Assembly (NCBI GenBank): GCA_965227645.1
Contig: OZ245773.1
Span: 5,146,001 to 5,210,000, forward strand
From: Flavimaribacter sp024343425
GTDB taxonomy: Bacteria > Pseudomonadota > Alphaproteobacteria > Rhizobiales > Rhizobiaceae
DNA: 64,000 nt
Direction: 5' to 3'
Shown here: positions 16,749 to 26,317 of the stretch, piece after piece
Numbering within the stretch: position 1 is the first letter of the stretch
Layout of the letters: each line of letters opens with the position of its first letter
Notes under the pieces: model-generated
Told to the model about the DNA's origin: nothing
Databases searched by the model: none
What the model saw: only the letters and a program-made list of their open reading frames with translations
Position numbers and translations under genes: made by a program

Positions 16749-17660
16749 ATGTCCATTCTCGTCAACAAGGATACCAAGGTTCTCGTCCAGGGACTGACCG
16801 GCAAGACAGGAACCTTTCACACGGAACAGGCGCTCGCCTATTACGGCACGAAGATGGTCGGCGGGATTCACCCGAAAAAGGGCGGTGAAACCTGGACGGG
16901 CAAGGTTGGCGACGGAACCGCGGATCTGCCGATCTTCGCAACGGTCGCCGAAGGCCGCGACGCGACGGGCGCCGACGCCTCCGTCATCTACGTTCCGCCG
17001 GCAGGCGCCGCCGCTGCGATCATCGAGGCGATCGACGCCGAGATCCCGCTGATCGTCTGCATCACCGAGGGCATCCCGGTTCTCGACATGGTCAAGGTCA
17101 AGGCGCGGCTCGACAAGTCGAATTCGCGGCTGATCGGACCGAACTGCCCGGGCGTGCTCACCCCTGAAGAATGCAAGATCGGCATCATGCCGGGCAATAT
17201 CTTCAAGAAGGGCTCCGTGGGCGTTGTTTCGCGCTCGGGAACGCTTACTTACGAAGCAGTCTTCCAGACGTCGAACGCCGGGCTTGGCCAGACAACGGCC
17301 GTCGGCATCGGCGGCGACCCGGTCAAGGGCACCGAGTTCATCGACGTGCTGGAGATGTTCCTGGCGGACGACGCGACGACGTCGATCATCATGATCGGCG
17401 AGATCGGCGGATCGGCGGAGGAAGACGCGGCGCAGTTCCTGGCGGACGAAGCCAAGAAAGGCCGCAAGAAACCGACCGTCGGCTTCATCGCCGGCCGCAC
17501 GGCGCCTCCGGGCCGCACCATGGGTCACGCCGGCGCCGTCATTTCCGGCGGCAAGGGCGGCGCGGAAGACAAGATCGCAGCCATGGAAGCGGCGAGCATC
17601 ACGGTGTCGCCGTCTCCGGCGCAACTCGGCAGCACGCTCGTCGAGGTGCTGAAGGGCTAG
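16749..17660 (+). CDS. sucD: Succinyl-CoA synthetase alpha subunit SucD
   Basis: CoA-binding and phosphohistidine subunit, 303 residues. The Rossmann CoA site is VQGLTGKTGTFHTEQAL; the CoA Cys lies within GPNCPGVLTP. The active-site histidine is His260 in RTMGHAGAVISGGKG. The power-helix region TTAVGIGGDPVKGTEFIDVL is intact. A GGAAGAAG site precedes the ATG. It pairs with sucC upstream across the small cupin gene. Confidence 0.97.
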   Translation: MSILVNKDTKVLVQGLTGKTGTFHTEQALAYYGTKMVGGIHPKKGGETWTGKVGDGTADLPIFATVAEGRDATGADASVIYVPPAGAAAAIIEAIDAEIPLIVCITEGIPVLDMVKVKARLDKSNSRLIGPNCPGVLTPEECKIGIMPGNIFKKGSVGVVSRSGTLTYEAVFQTSNAGLGQTTAVGIGGDPVKGTEFIDVLEMFLADDATTSIIMIGEIGGSAEEDAAQFLADEAKKGRKKPTVGFIAGRTAPPGRTMGHAGAVISGGKGGAEDKIAAMEAASITVSPSPAQLGSTLVEVLKG

Positions 17661-17668
17661 GACAAGGA

Positions 17669-17688
17669 CGGGCGGCGAAAGCCGCCCG
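17669..17688 (+). other. Perfect hairpin with GAAA tetraloop after sucD
   Basis: CGGGCGGC (17669-17676) pairs perfectly with GCCGCCCG (17681-17688) around a GAAA tetraloop, 8 bases after the sucD stop. No T run follows, so it is more likely an mRNA-stabilising or processing structure than a strong terminator. The remaining 237 bp to sucA hold no gene. Confidence 0.5.
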
Positions 17689-17925
17689 AGACGCCTGTGC
17701 GACAGTTGACGTCGGCAGGCGAGGCTCCGTTAACGGAGTTGTGTCGGATCCCTGCTTTGCTGACCGGAAAAAGGGTTCCGTTGCGGTGTAAAACGTGACT
17801 AGTGTAGGGCGCGTCCGGGATGCGCCGCAATGTGGTTTAGGCGAGGCCCCGGAAGGGGCAATCGAGTGGCGGCCGGCAGGGCCGTCGGCAAGTTCAAGGA
17901 GGCGGAAATCTCCGCATAAAGGCTG

Positions 17926-20910
17926 ATGTCAAGACAGCAAGCCAACGAAGCCTTCCAGGCGACGTCTTTTCTCTACGGAAGCAACGCATCATACATCGAA
18001 GACCTGTACGCCCGCTACGAGGATGATCCGTCCTCAGTGCCGGACGAGTGGCGCTCGTTCTTCGGCGCCTTGCAGGACGACGCGGACGCGGTGCGCAAGG
18101 CCGCCAGGGGCGCGTCCTGGAAAAAGCCGAACTGGCCCATTCAGGCGAACGGCGAACTGGTGTCCGCGCTCGACGGCGACTGGGGCGCGGTTGAAAAACA
18201 CATCGAAGGCCGGCTGAAGGAAAAGGCCGCCAACGGATCGGCGGCGATTGAAGACGTCGACGTCCTGCAGGCGACGCGCGATTCCGTGCGCGCCATCATG
18301 ATGATCCGCGCCTATCGCATGCGCGGCCACCTGCACGCCAATCTCGATCCGCTCGGCATCGCCGAGGCCAAGGAAGACTACAACGAGCTGTCGCCGGAAA
18401 ATTACGGCTTCACGCCGCAGGACTATGACCGGCGCATCTTCCTCGACAATGTGCTGGGCCTGGAATACGCCACCATCAACGAGATGCTGGAGATCCTGAG
18501 GCGGACCTACTGCTCGACGATCGGCGTCGAGTTCATGCACATCTCCAATCCGGAAGAGAAGTCCTGGATCCAGCAGCGCATCGAAGGCCCCGACAAGGGC
18601 GTCGATTTCACCAAGCGCGGCAAGATGGCGATTCTGCAGAAGCTGGTCGAGGCGGAAGGCTTCGAGAAGTTCATCGACGTCAAGTACAAGGGCACCAAGC
18701 GTTTTGGCCTGGATGGCGGCGAATCGCTCATTCCCGCGCTCGAGCAGATCATCAAGCGCGGCGGCGGCATGGGCCTGAAGGAAATCGTCCTCGGCATGGC
18801 GCATCGCGGCCGTCTCAACGTGCTCAGCCAGGTCATGGGCAAGTCGCACCGGGCGATCTTCAACGAATTCAAGGGCGGTTCCTTCACCCCCGACGACGTC
18901 GAAGGCTCCGGCGACGTGAAATACCATCTCGGCGCCTCTTCAGACCGGGAATTCGACGGCAACAAGGTGCACCTGTCGCTGACCGCCAACCCGTCGCACC
19001 TCGAAATCGTCAATCCCGTCGTCATGGGCAAGGCGCGCGCCAAGCAGGATCTGCTCGCCGGATCCAGACGCGGCGAGATTGTGCCGTTGGCGGACCGCGT
19101 GCAGGTGCTGCCGCTGCTGCTCCACGGCGACGCCGCCTTTGCGGGTCAGGGCGTGGTCGCCGAGTGCCTCGGCCTGTCGGGCCTGCGCGGTCATCGGGTC
19201 GCCGGCACGATCCATGTGATCATCAACAACCAGATCGGGTTTACCACCAATCCACGCTTCTCGCGGTCCTCGCCCTATCCGTCGGACGTGGCGAAGATGA
19301 TCGAGGCGCCGATCTTCCACGTCAACGGCGACGATCCGGAAGCCGTGACCTATGCTGCGAAGGTCGCGACCGAGTTCCGCATGACTTTCCACAAGCCGGT
19401 GGTGATCGACATGTTCTGCTATCGCCGCTTCGGCCACAATGAGGGCGACGAGCCGGCGTTTACCCAGCCGATCATGTACGACCGCATCCGCGCGCATCAG
19501 ACGACGGTTGAAATCTATTCGACGAAGCTGATGGCCGAAGGTCTGTTGACCGAGGAAGAACTCGAGACCATGCGCTCCGACTGGCGGGCCTTTCTCGAGG
19601 AAGAGTTCGAGGCGGGCCATTCCTACAAGCCCAACAAGGCCGACTGGCTGGATGGCGCCTGGTCGGGCATGCGCGTCGCCGACAATCAGGACGAAAAACG
19701 CCGGGGCAAGACGGCGATCACCGTCAAGCAACTCAAGGATATCGGCCGCAAGCTGTCGACCGTGCCGGAAAACTTCAACGTCCATCGCACGATCAAGCGG
19801 TTCATGGATCATCGCGCGCAGATGATCGAGACCGGCGAGAATATCGACTGGGCGACGGCGGAGGCGCTGGCCTTCGGCTCCCTGGTGCTGGAAGGCCACC
19901 CCGTGCGCCTGTCCGGTCAGGACGTGGAGCGCGGCACCTTCTCGCAACGCCATTCGGTGCTTTACGACCAGAAGGACGAGGGCCGCTACATCCCGCTCAA
20001 CAATTTGAGCTCCGGCCAGGCGCTTTACGAGGTCATCAATTCGATGCTCTCGGAAGAAGCAGTGCTCGGTTTCGAATATGGCTATTCCCTGTCGGAGCCG
20101 AACGCGCTGACGCTCTGGGAAGCCCAGTTCGGCGATTTCGCCAACGGGGCGCAGGTCGTTTTCGACCAGTTCATTTCCTCCGGCGAACGCAAATGGCTGC
20201 GCATGTCCGGCCTCGTCTGCCTCCTGCCCCACGGCTATGAGGGTCAGGGTCCGGAGCATTCGTCGGCCCGTCTGGAGCGGTTCCTGCAGCTTTGCGCCGA
20301 GGACAATATGCAGGTCGCCTATTGTTCTACGCCGGCTAACTACTATCACGTCCTTCGACGGCAGATGAAGCGCGACTTCCGCAAGCCGCTGATCCTGATG
20401 ACGCCGAAATCGCTGCTGCGCCACAAGCGCGCGGTTTCGCAGCTTTCGGAAATGGCCAGCGATACGTCGTTCCACCGACTGCTGTGGGACGACGCGGAAA
20501 CGCTGAAGGACCAGCCGATCAAGCTGCAGAAGGACAACAAGATCCGGCGCGTCGTCATGTGCAGCGGCAAGGTCTATTACGATCTTTACGAGGAACGCGA
20601 ACAGCGCGGCGTCGACGATATCTACCTGCTGCGTCTCGAACAGCTCTATCCTTTCCCGGCCAAGGCGCTGATCAACGAATTGTCGCGCTTCCGCCAGGCT
20701 GAAATGGTCTGGTGCCAGGAAGAACCCAAGAATATGGGCGCATGGTCGTTCATTGATCCCTATCTGGAATGGGTGCTCGCGCATATCGACGCCAAGTATC
20801 AGCGCGTGCGCTATACGGGTCGGCCGGCGGCCGCCTCTCCGGCGACCGGGCTGATGTCGAAGCACAAGGCGCAACTCGAAGCGTTCCTTGAGGATGCGCT
20901 CGGCAACTGA
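17926..20910 (+). CDS. sucA: 2-oxoglutarate dehydrogenase E1 component SucA
   Basis: Thiamine-diphosphate E1 of the 2-oxoglutarate dehydrogenase complex, 994 residues, the usual length. The N-terminal peripheral segment is typical (FLYGSNASYIEDLYARYEDD). The active-site region includes LGMAHRGRLNVL, then GDAAFAGQGVVAECL and HVIINNQIGFTTN, which carry the ThDP/Mg motif (GD ... NNQ). The transketolase-like pyrimidine domain follows from about residue 640 (SGQDVERGTFSQRH). The C-terminus LMSKHKAQLEAFLEDAL is also family-typical. sucB follows after 39 bp. Confidence 0.98.
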   Translation: MSRQQANEAFQATSFLYGSNASYIEDLYARYEDDPSSVPDEWRSFFGALQDDADAVRKAARGASWKKPNWPIQANGELVSALDGDWGAVEKHIEGRLKEKAANGSAAIEDVDVLQATRDSVRAIMMIRAYRMRGHLHANLDPLGIAEAKEDYNELSPENYGFTPQDYDRRIFLDNVLGLEYATINEMLEILRRTYCSTIGVEFMHISNPEEKSWIQQRIEGPDKGVDFTKRGKMAILQKLVEAEGFEKFIDVKYKGTKRFGLDGGESLIPALEQIIKRGGGMGLKEIVLGMAHRGRLNVLSQVMGKSHRAIFNEFKGGSFTPDDVEGSGDVKYHLGASSDREFDGNKVHLSLTANPSHLEIVNPVVMGKARAKQDLLAGSRRGEIVPLADRVQVLPLLLHGDAAFAGQGVVAECLGLSGLRGHRVAGTIHVIINNQIGFTTNPRFSRSSPYPSDVAKMIEAPIFHVNGDDPEAVTYAAKVATEFRMTFHKPVVIDMFCYRRFGHNEGDEPAFTQPIMYDRIRAHQTTVEIYSTKLMAEGLLTEEELETMRSDWRAFLEEEFEAGHSYKPNKADWLDGAWSGMRVADNQDEKRRGKTAITVKQLKDIGRKLSTVPENFNVHRTIKRFMDHRAQMIETGENIDWATAEALAFGSLVLEGHPVRLSGQDVERGTFSQRHSVLYDQKDEGRYIPLNNLSSGQALYEVINSMLSEEAVLGFEYGYSLSEPNALTLWEAQFGDFANGAQVVFDQFISSGERKWLRMSGLVCLLPHGYEGQGPEHSSARLERFLQLCAEDNMQVAYCSTPANYYHVLRRQMKRDFRKPLILMTPKSLLRHKRAVSQLSEMASDTSFHRLLWDDAETLKDQPIKLQKDNKIRRVVMCSGKVYYDLYEEREQRGVDDIYLLRLEQLYPFPAKALINELSRFRQAEMVWCQEEPKNMGAWSFIDPYLEWVLAHIDAKYQRVRYTGRPAAASPATGLMSKHKAQLEAFLEDALGN

Positions 20911-20949
20911 CCATCCTCAGCAACGAAACTGACATAACGGAAAAACATC

Positions 20950-22185
20950 ATGGCCACTGAAATCCGCGTTCCCACTCTGGGAGAATCCGTTTCAGAAGCA
21001 ACAATCGGAACCTGGTACAAGAAGGTCGGCGACGCCGTCGCCGTCGATGAGGCGCTCCTTGAACTTGAAACCGACAAGGTGACGATCGAGGTTCCGGCGC
21101 CGACCGCCGGCACGCTCTCCGAGATCGTGGCCAAGGAAGGCGACACCGTCGAGGTTGACGCCATCCTCGGACAGATCGCCGAAGGCGTGGCGGCCGCCGC
21201 CAAATCCGAGCCGGCGAAGGAAAGCAAGGAAGAACCGAAGGCCGAGGCAAAGCCGGCGCCTGCGGAAAAACCGGCCGCAGCCGGAAAGACAGACATGCCG
21301 CCGTCGCCGTCGGCCGCGCGGATGATGGAAGAAAAGGACGTCAAGCCGGAGCAGGTCGAAGGCACCGGCAAGCGCGGCCAGATCCTCAAGGGCGACGTCA
21401 TCGACGCCATCGAAAAGGGTTTCGAACAGTCGCCCCAGCCGGCGCCTGCGGCGGTCGCCCGCCCGGCGTCTTCGTCGGAAGACGAGGCGCGCGAGGAACG
21501 GGTCAAGATGACCCGTCTGCGCCAGACCATCGCGCGGCGCCTGAAGGACGCCCAGAACACGGCGGCGATGCTCACCACCTACAACGAGGTGGACATGACG
21601 GCCGTCATGGATCTGCGCAAGAAGTACAAGGACCTCTTCGAGAAGAAACACGGCGTCAAGCTCGGCTTCATGGGTTTCTTCACCAAGGCTGTATGCCACG
21701 CGCTGAAGGAAGTTCCGGCGGTCAACGCCGAGATCGACGGCGCGGAGATCATCTACAAGAATTTCTGCCATGTCGGCGTCGCCGTCGGCACCGACAAGGG
21801 CCTCGTCGTGCCGGTGGTGCGCGACGCAGACGCCATGTCGATCGCCCAGATCGAAGCGGAAATCGCCCGCCTCGGCATGGCTGCGCGCGACGGCAAGCTC
21901 GACATGAAGGATATGCAGGGCGGCACGTTCACCATTTCCAATGGCGGCGTCTACGGATCGCTGATGTCTTCGCCGATCCTCAATGCGCCGCAATCGGGCA
22001 TCCTCGGCATGCACAAGATCCAGGAGCGGCCGATGGCGATCGGCGGCCAGGTGGTCATTCGCCCGATGATGTATCTGGCGCTGTCCTATGACCACCGGAT
22101 CGTCGACGGCAAGGAAGCCGTGACCTTCCTCGTGCGGGTCAAGGAAAGCCTTGAGGATCCGGAACGTCTCGTCCTCGACCTCTGA
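20950..22185 (+). CDS. sucB: Dihydrolipoyl succinyltransferase E2 component SucB
   Basis: E2 core of the 2-oxoglutarate dehydrogenase complex, 411 residues. Domains in order: one lipoyl domain with the lipoylated Lys43 (ETDKVTIEV); an Ala/Glu/Lys/Pro linker (residues ~80-115); the E1/E3-binding domain (SPSAARMMEEKDV); a second linker; and the catalytic domain (residues ~180-411) with the active-site His382 and Asp386 in YDHRIVDGKEAV. The single lipoyl domain agrees with SucB rather than pyruvate dehydrogenase E2. It sits directly between sucA and the lpd region. Confidence 0.97.
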   Translation: MATEIRVPTLGESVSEATIGTWYKKVGDAVAVDEALLELETDKVTIEVPAPTAGTLSEIVAKEGDTVEVDAILGQIAEGVAAAAKSEPAKESKEEPKAEAKPAPAEKPAAAGKTDMPPSPSAARMMEEKDVKPEQVEGTGKRGQILKGDVIDAIEKGFEQSPQPAPAAVARPASSSEDEAREERVKMTRLRQTIARRLKDAQNTAAMLTTYNEVDMTAVMDLRKKYKDLFEKKHGVKLGFMGFFTKAVCHALKEVPAVNAEIDGAEIIYKNFCHVGVAVGTDKGLVVPVVRDADAMSIAQIEAEIARLGMAARDGKLDMKDMQGGTFTISNGGVYGSLMSSPILNAPQSGILGMHKIQERPMAIGGQVVIRPMMYLALSYDHRIVDGKEAVTFLVRVKESLEDPERLVLDL

Positions 22186-22221
22186 TCCGGCCGCGGACCG
22201 GAAAACGGAAACGGAACTGTG

Positions 22222-22734
22222 ATGAAACCGCTTGCCGCCATAGCGCCGGTCGCCATTCTCTTTTTCGGAGTGGGAGAAACCGGAGCGGCGTCATCCGCCG
22301 GCGGCAAGACCGGGCGCGCCTGTCCTCTGGCGCTCGCCGCTTATCAGGCGGCGGATCAGACGGTCCTCCTGGAGTTTCGGGGCGACGAAACCAGAAGCTT
22401 CCGCGTCGTCGTCGACGGTTTCGACGCCGTGCTTGACGGTTACGTCTTTCCGGACGAAGCCGGCGAAGGCGAACTCGGCGTCGTTCTCGACGATTGTCCG
22501 GAAGGCGACGTGACAGGACAGGACCTGTCGCAGTGCCGAATCTGGCAGGGGCCAATGCTGGCTTCCAGCGCCGACGGCGCGACGACGCCGCTGCCCGGAC
22601 ACGATCAGCCTGCAAGTCCGCATGTCGTCATGCAGGGGCTTGACCAGGCGCTGACGCAATCGGCCCCCTTCATCGAGGCGGGCCTGCCTGCAATCGAATT
22701 TGAACATCTGTCACTCTATGCCTGTCAGGAATAG
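22222..22734 (+). CDS. Secreted hypothetical protein between sucB and lpd
   Basis: A 170-residue protein that I do not recognise. It has a signal peptide (MKPLAAIAPVAILFFGVGETGAA). The mature part has four Cys (ACPLAL, DDCPEG, SQCRIW, YACQE), enough for two disulfides, consistent with an exported location. The start may be the GTG immediately before the ATG; the ATG is preferred. It lies 36 bp after sucB and 22 bp before lpd and is on the same strand, so it is probably co-transcribed, although export makes a direct role in the dehydrogenase complex unlikely. Confidence 0.7.
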   Translation: MKPLAAIAPVAILFFGVGETGAASSAGGKTGRACPLALAAYQAADQTVLLEFRGDETRSFRVVVDGFDAVLDGYVFPDEAGEGELGVVLDDCPEGDVTGQDLSQCRIWQGPMLASSADGATTPLPGHDQPASPHVVMQGLDQALTQSAPFIEAGLPAIEFEHLSLYACQE

Positions 22735-22756
22735 CTGAGCGAAAGGATTGGCCACA

Positions 22757-24163
22757 ATGGCTTATGACGTCATCGTAATCGGAGCCGGACCCGGCGGTTA
22801 TGTGTGCGCGATCAAGGCGGCGCAACTCGGTCTGAAGACGGCGCTCGTCGAAAAACGCGACACGCTCGGCGGCACCTGCGTGAATGTCGGCTGCATTCCC
22901 TCCAAGGCGCTGCTCCATGCATCCGAGATCTACGCGGAGGCCGGCCACAGCTACGAGGCTCTGGGCGTCAGTGTTGGCGATCTCAAACTCGATCTCGGCA
23001 AGATGATGGATCACAAGACCACCACCGTGAAATCCAATACGGACGGCCTCAACTTCCTCATGAAGAAGAACAAGATCGACGTGCACCGGGGCGCCGGAAA
23101 GATCGTCGGCGCCGGCAAGGTGTCCGTGACCGATGCGGAAGGCAAGGTCAGCGAACTGGAAACGAAGAACATCGTGATCGCCACCGGATCGGACGTCGCC
23201 GGCATTCCCGGCCTTGACGTCAAGATCGACGAAAAGGTCATCGTTTCCTCGACCGGCGCGCTGGCGCTTGAAAATGTGCCCGCCAAAATGATCGTCGTCG
23301 GCGGCGGGGTCATCGGGCTGGAGCTCGGTTCCGTGTGGTCGCGGCTGGGCGCCGAGGTCACCGTGGTCGAGTTCCTCGACAAGATCCTCGGGCCGATGGA
23401 CGGCGAAGTATCCAAACAGTGCCAGAGACTGCTCGCCAAGCAGGGCCTGAAATTCCAGCTGGGCGCCAAGGTCACGGCGGTCGAGAAGTCCGGCGACGGG
23501 GCCAAGGTCACGTTCGAGCCCGTCAAGGGCGGCGACGCCGTGACGCTCGAGGCCGATGTGGTGCTGATTTCCACGGGACGCAAACCCTATGCGGACGGCC
23601 TCGGCCTCGACGAAGCCGGCATTGAAACCGACAAGGCCGGCCGGGTCGAAATCGACAATCACTATCGCACCAATGTTTCCGGCGTCTACGCGATCGGCGA
23701 TGTGGTCGCCGGACCGATGCTTGCCCACAAGGCGGAGGACGAGGGCGTCGCGGTCGCCGAAATCATCGCCGGCAAGGCGGGACACGTAAATTACGATGTT
23801 ATTCCGGGGGTCGTCTACACCCAGCCGGAAGTCGCTTCCGTCGGCAAGACCGAGGAGGAGCTGAAGGCGGCCGGCGTGGACTACAAGGTCGGAAAGTTCC
23901 CGTTCTCGGCGAATGGCCGGGCGCGCGCCATGCTGCAGCAGGACGGCTTCGCCAAGGTGCTGACAGACAAACGGACCGACAGGATCCTCGGCGTTCACAT
24001 TATCGGCTTCGGCGCCGGCGAGATGATCCATGAGGCCTGTGTGGCGATGGAGTTCGGCGGCAGCGCCGAGGATCTCGCCCGCACCTGCCACGCCCATCCG
24101 ACGATGTCGGAATCCGTCAAGGAGGCGGCGCTCGGCGCCTGGGACAAGACGATCCACATGTGA
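22757..24163 (+). CDS. lpdA: Dihydrolipoyl dehydrogenase E3 component
   Basis: FAD-dependent E3 that reoxidises lipoyl groups with NAD+. The 468-residue protein has the FAD loop VIGAGPGGYVCA, the redox disulfide Cys41/Cys46 in GGTCVNVGCIPSKAL, the NAD loop VVGGGVIGLELGSVW and the second FAD motif VYAIGDVV. The C-terminal interface has the catalytic His-Glu dyad in CHAHPTMSE. The ATG at 22757 follows GAAAGG; a TTG nine bases upstream is less likely. It completes the complex with sucA and sucB. Confidence 0.97.
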   Translation: MAYDVIVIGAGPGGYVCAIKAAQLGLKTALVEKRDTLGGTCVNVGCIPSKALLHASEIYAEAGHSYEALGVSVGDLKLDLGKMMDHKTTTVKSNTDGLNFLMKKNKIDVHRGAGKIVGAGKVSVTDAEGKVSELETKNIVIATGSDVAGIPGLDVKIDEKVIVSSTGALALENVPAKMIVVGGGVIGLELGSVWSRLGAEVTVVEFLDKILGPMDGEVSKQCQRLLAKQGLKFQLGAKVTAVEKSGDGAKVTFEPVKGGDAVTLEADVVLISTGRKPYADGLGLDEAGIETDKAGRVEIDNHYRTNVSGVYAIGDVVAGPMLAHKAEDEGVAVAEIIAGKAGHVNYDVIPGVVYTQPEVASVGKTEEELKAAGVDYKVGKFPFSANGRARAMLQQDGFAKVLTDKRTDRILGVHIIGFGAGEMIHEACVAMEFGGSAEDLARTCHAHPTMSESVKEAALGAWDKTIHM

Positions 24164-24187
24164 TCGTCGTCCGGGCGGCTGTCCGGA

Positions 24188-25270
24188 TCAGTCGACGGCC
24201 GTCAGCGTATAGCCGTCCTTGCGCAGCAATTCGACAAGCCCGTCATCGCCCGGCAGGTGTAGGGCGCCGACGGCGAGGAAGGCGTTGCCTTCGTCGATAA
24301 TTGGCCCTGCGCGTTCGACCATCGTGCGGTTGCGCTTGTTGATCAGCTCATCCTCGAAAATCGCGGTCTGGGCGTCTCCGTCCGGAAAGCCGTAGATTTT
24401 CGACATCTCGGCGAGCATGGGCATGATGGCAGCTAACCGGTGTTCCAGATAGAGCGCCATCATGGTTTCGTGGAGATCCTCCATACGATCGTCCAGGGCC
24501 GCGGTGGCTATCAGCATGTCGATCTGCGAGTCCAGCGGCGCCGCGTTGATCGCCCTGAACTGTTCCTCGATGGCTTCAAGCCCCAGCAGTTTCTTGCCGC
24601 TGTCGGCGGCCTCTCCGGCGAGTTTCATGTCCAGCAGCGTGGCGCCGGCCTGCATGTATTTCGCATCGCAGTCGCGCGTGGAAAGCATGCTCATCACCAG
24701 CCAGGGCCGCATTTTCGCAACCGAAACATAGGGCACGCCTTTTCGGCGCAGGGCGGCCTTGAGCACGGCCGTTTCCTCCTCGTCGAGCATGTCGCCCAAG
24801 GTCTGGCCGTCGGGAAGCGCGGAAAATTCGGGATTGCCGAACAGAACGCCGGCAAGTTTCTCCGGGTTTTCGCCGATTTCCTTGACTTCGACGGCGATGA
24901 CGTCCGCCTGGTCGAACGCCGCTCGCGCCGACGGCGTCATCGCCGTGATGCGCGGATCGGCGACATGCATGGTTCCAAAGAGCCAGGACGGTTCGACGCC
25001 GTCCTTTTCGATCCGCCAGAGCAAGCCTTTGCCGTTGACGGTTTCGGCTTCCGCCGCTTCGATCGCTGCAATCGCTTCCGGATGATCGGCTTCGAGCGAC
25101 GGCATCAGGTTTTCGCCCTGACAGACGATGTCCTGCGCCCGCGCGGTTTCGACGGCGATTGTCAGGATCGCGATAAAGGAGACAAGAAACGCCAGATGCG
25201 CCGCTGACAGGGTTTTGAGGAGCATCCGCATGCGCGGCTTTGCTTCGTATTGGCCTGATAGCGGTTTCAT
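24188..25270 (-). CDS. TraB/GumN family secreted protein
   Basis: A 360-residue member of the TraB/GumN (EreA/ChaN-like) superfamily, some of whose members are metallo-hydrolases. Two family motifs are visible: an N-terminal GxxH, LFGTMHVADPR, and the C-terminal VGALHLPGDDGLVELL. A signal anchor lies at residues ~20-45 (LLKTLSAAHLAFLVSFIAILTIAVETARA). The start was chosen at ATG 25270, preceded by AGGAGCC; the frame extends to 25339 but without a ribosome site. It shares the minus strand with xerC upstream. The substrate is unknown. Confidence 0.85.
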   Translation of the reverse strand: MKPLSGQYEAKPRMRMLLKTLSAAHLAFLVSFIAILTIAVETARAQDIVCQGENLMPSLEADHPEAIAAIEAAEAETVNGKGLLWRIEKDGVEPSWLFGTMHVADPRITAMTPSARAAFDQADVIAVEVKEIGENPEKLAGVLFGNPEFSALPDGQTLGDMLDEEETAVLKAALRRKGVPYVSVAKMRPWLVMSMLSTRDCDAKYMQAGATLLDMKLAGEAADSGKKLLGLEAIEEQFRAINAAPLDSQIDMLIATAALDDRMEDLHETMMALYLEHRLAAIMPMLAEMSKIYGFPDGDAQTAIFEDELINKRNRTMVERAGPIIDEGNAFLAVGALHLPGDDGLVELLRKDGYTLTAVD

Positions 25271-25375
25271 GAAAGGCTCCTGAGCAATGTGTTGGTCGGG
25301 CGATCTCAATGCATGGTCGGCAATGGTGCGACCGAACATTCAAGGCCAATCGCATGATGTTCTTAAAAGATCGTG

Positions 25376-26317
25376 TCAGGCGCGCGGATGCGCCTTCTTG
25401 TAGGCGTCAAGCAGGCGAGCCGTATCAACGCCCGTATAGATCTGCGTGGTCGACAGGCTCGCATGTCCCAGCAATTCCTGGATCGAGCGCAGATCGCCGC
25501 CTCCGGCGAGAAGATGGGTGGCGAAGGAATGGCGCAGCGCATGCGGGGTGGCGCTGTCCGGCAGGCCGAGCGCGCTGCGCATTTTCCGCATTTCCTTCTG
25601 GATGATTGCGGGTTGCAGCGCGCCGCCGCGTACGCCGCGAAACAGCGGCGCGTCGGCTTGCAGCGTCCAGGGGCAGAGCCTGCGATAGTCCGCAACGGCC
25701 TCTCGCGCGATCTCCAGAAGCGGGACAATCCGGGTTTTGCCGCCTTTGCCGGTCACGCTCAGCGATGTCTTGTCTGCGGTCAGGTCGGACGGCGTGAGGG
25801 CCAGCGCTTCCGATATACGCAGGCCACAGCCATAGAGCAGCGTCATTACGGCTGCGTTGCGCGCCGCGACCCAGGGTTCTTCGGCAAGCTGGCTGTCGAA
25901 TTCGGTCAAAGCGAGCGCCTGGGCGTCCGTCATCGGACGCGGCAGGGATTTGGGCTGACGCGGCGCGCGCATCGCATTGACGCCGGCGGCGTTGACCAGT
26001 CCCCGTTTCTGCAAAAAGCGTAAAAAGGACCGAATCGCCGCAAGCCCGCGCGCAACGGTGCGGTTTCCGGCGCCGTCGCCGCGCCGCGCGGCAAGAAAGC
26101 CGCGAATATCAGCGGGTCTGAGTTCCGACAGGTCGGCAAGGTTGGGCGCTCCGCCCAGGTGACCGGTCAGGAAGGTGAAGAACTGGCGCAGGTCGCGCTC
26201 ATAGGCCTCCAGCGTGTTGGCGGCCAGTCTGCGCTCACAAGACAGGTGTTCAAGCCAGGCCTGCGCCTGCGTCAGCAGGTCCGGCCTTGCATGTATCAAA
26301 AATTCATCTCGTTTCAT
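25376..26317 (-). CDS. xerC: Tyrosine recombinase XerC
   Basis: Recombinase that, with XerD, resolves chromosome dimers at dif. The 313-residue protein has a SAM-like N-terminal core-binding domain (residues ~12-105) and a catalytic domain with all six active-site residues: Arg167 (GLRISEAL), Lys191 (TGKGGKTR), His259 and Arg262 (PHALRHSFATH), His285 (LLGHASLST) and Tyr294 (QIYTGVD). Its place beside housekeeping genes and lack of an adjacent att structure favour XerC rather than a phage integrase. Confidence 0.93.
   Translation of the reverse strand: MKRDEFLIHARPDLLTQAQAWLEHLSCERRLAANTLEAYERDLRQFFTFLTGHLGGAPNLADLSELRPADIRGFLAARRGDGAGNRTVARGLAAIRSFLRFLQKRGLVNAAGVNAMRAPRQPKSLPRPMTDAQALALTEFDSQLAEEPWVAARNAAVMTLLYGCGLRISEALALTPSDLTADKTSLSVTGKGGKTRIVPLLEIAREAVADYRRLCPWTLQADAPLFRGVRGGALQPAIIQKEMRKMRSALGLPDSATPHALRHSFATHLLAGGGDLRSIQELLGHASLSTTQIYTGVDTARLLDAYKKAHPRA

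Noticed and set aside
18940..20874. 644-residue minus-strand open frame
   Set aside because: Antisense to sucA; its codon pattern mirrors the sense gene.
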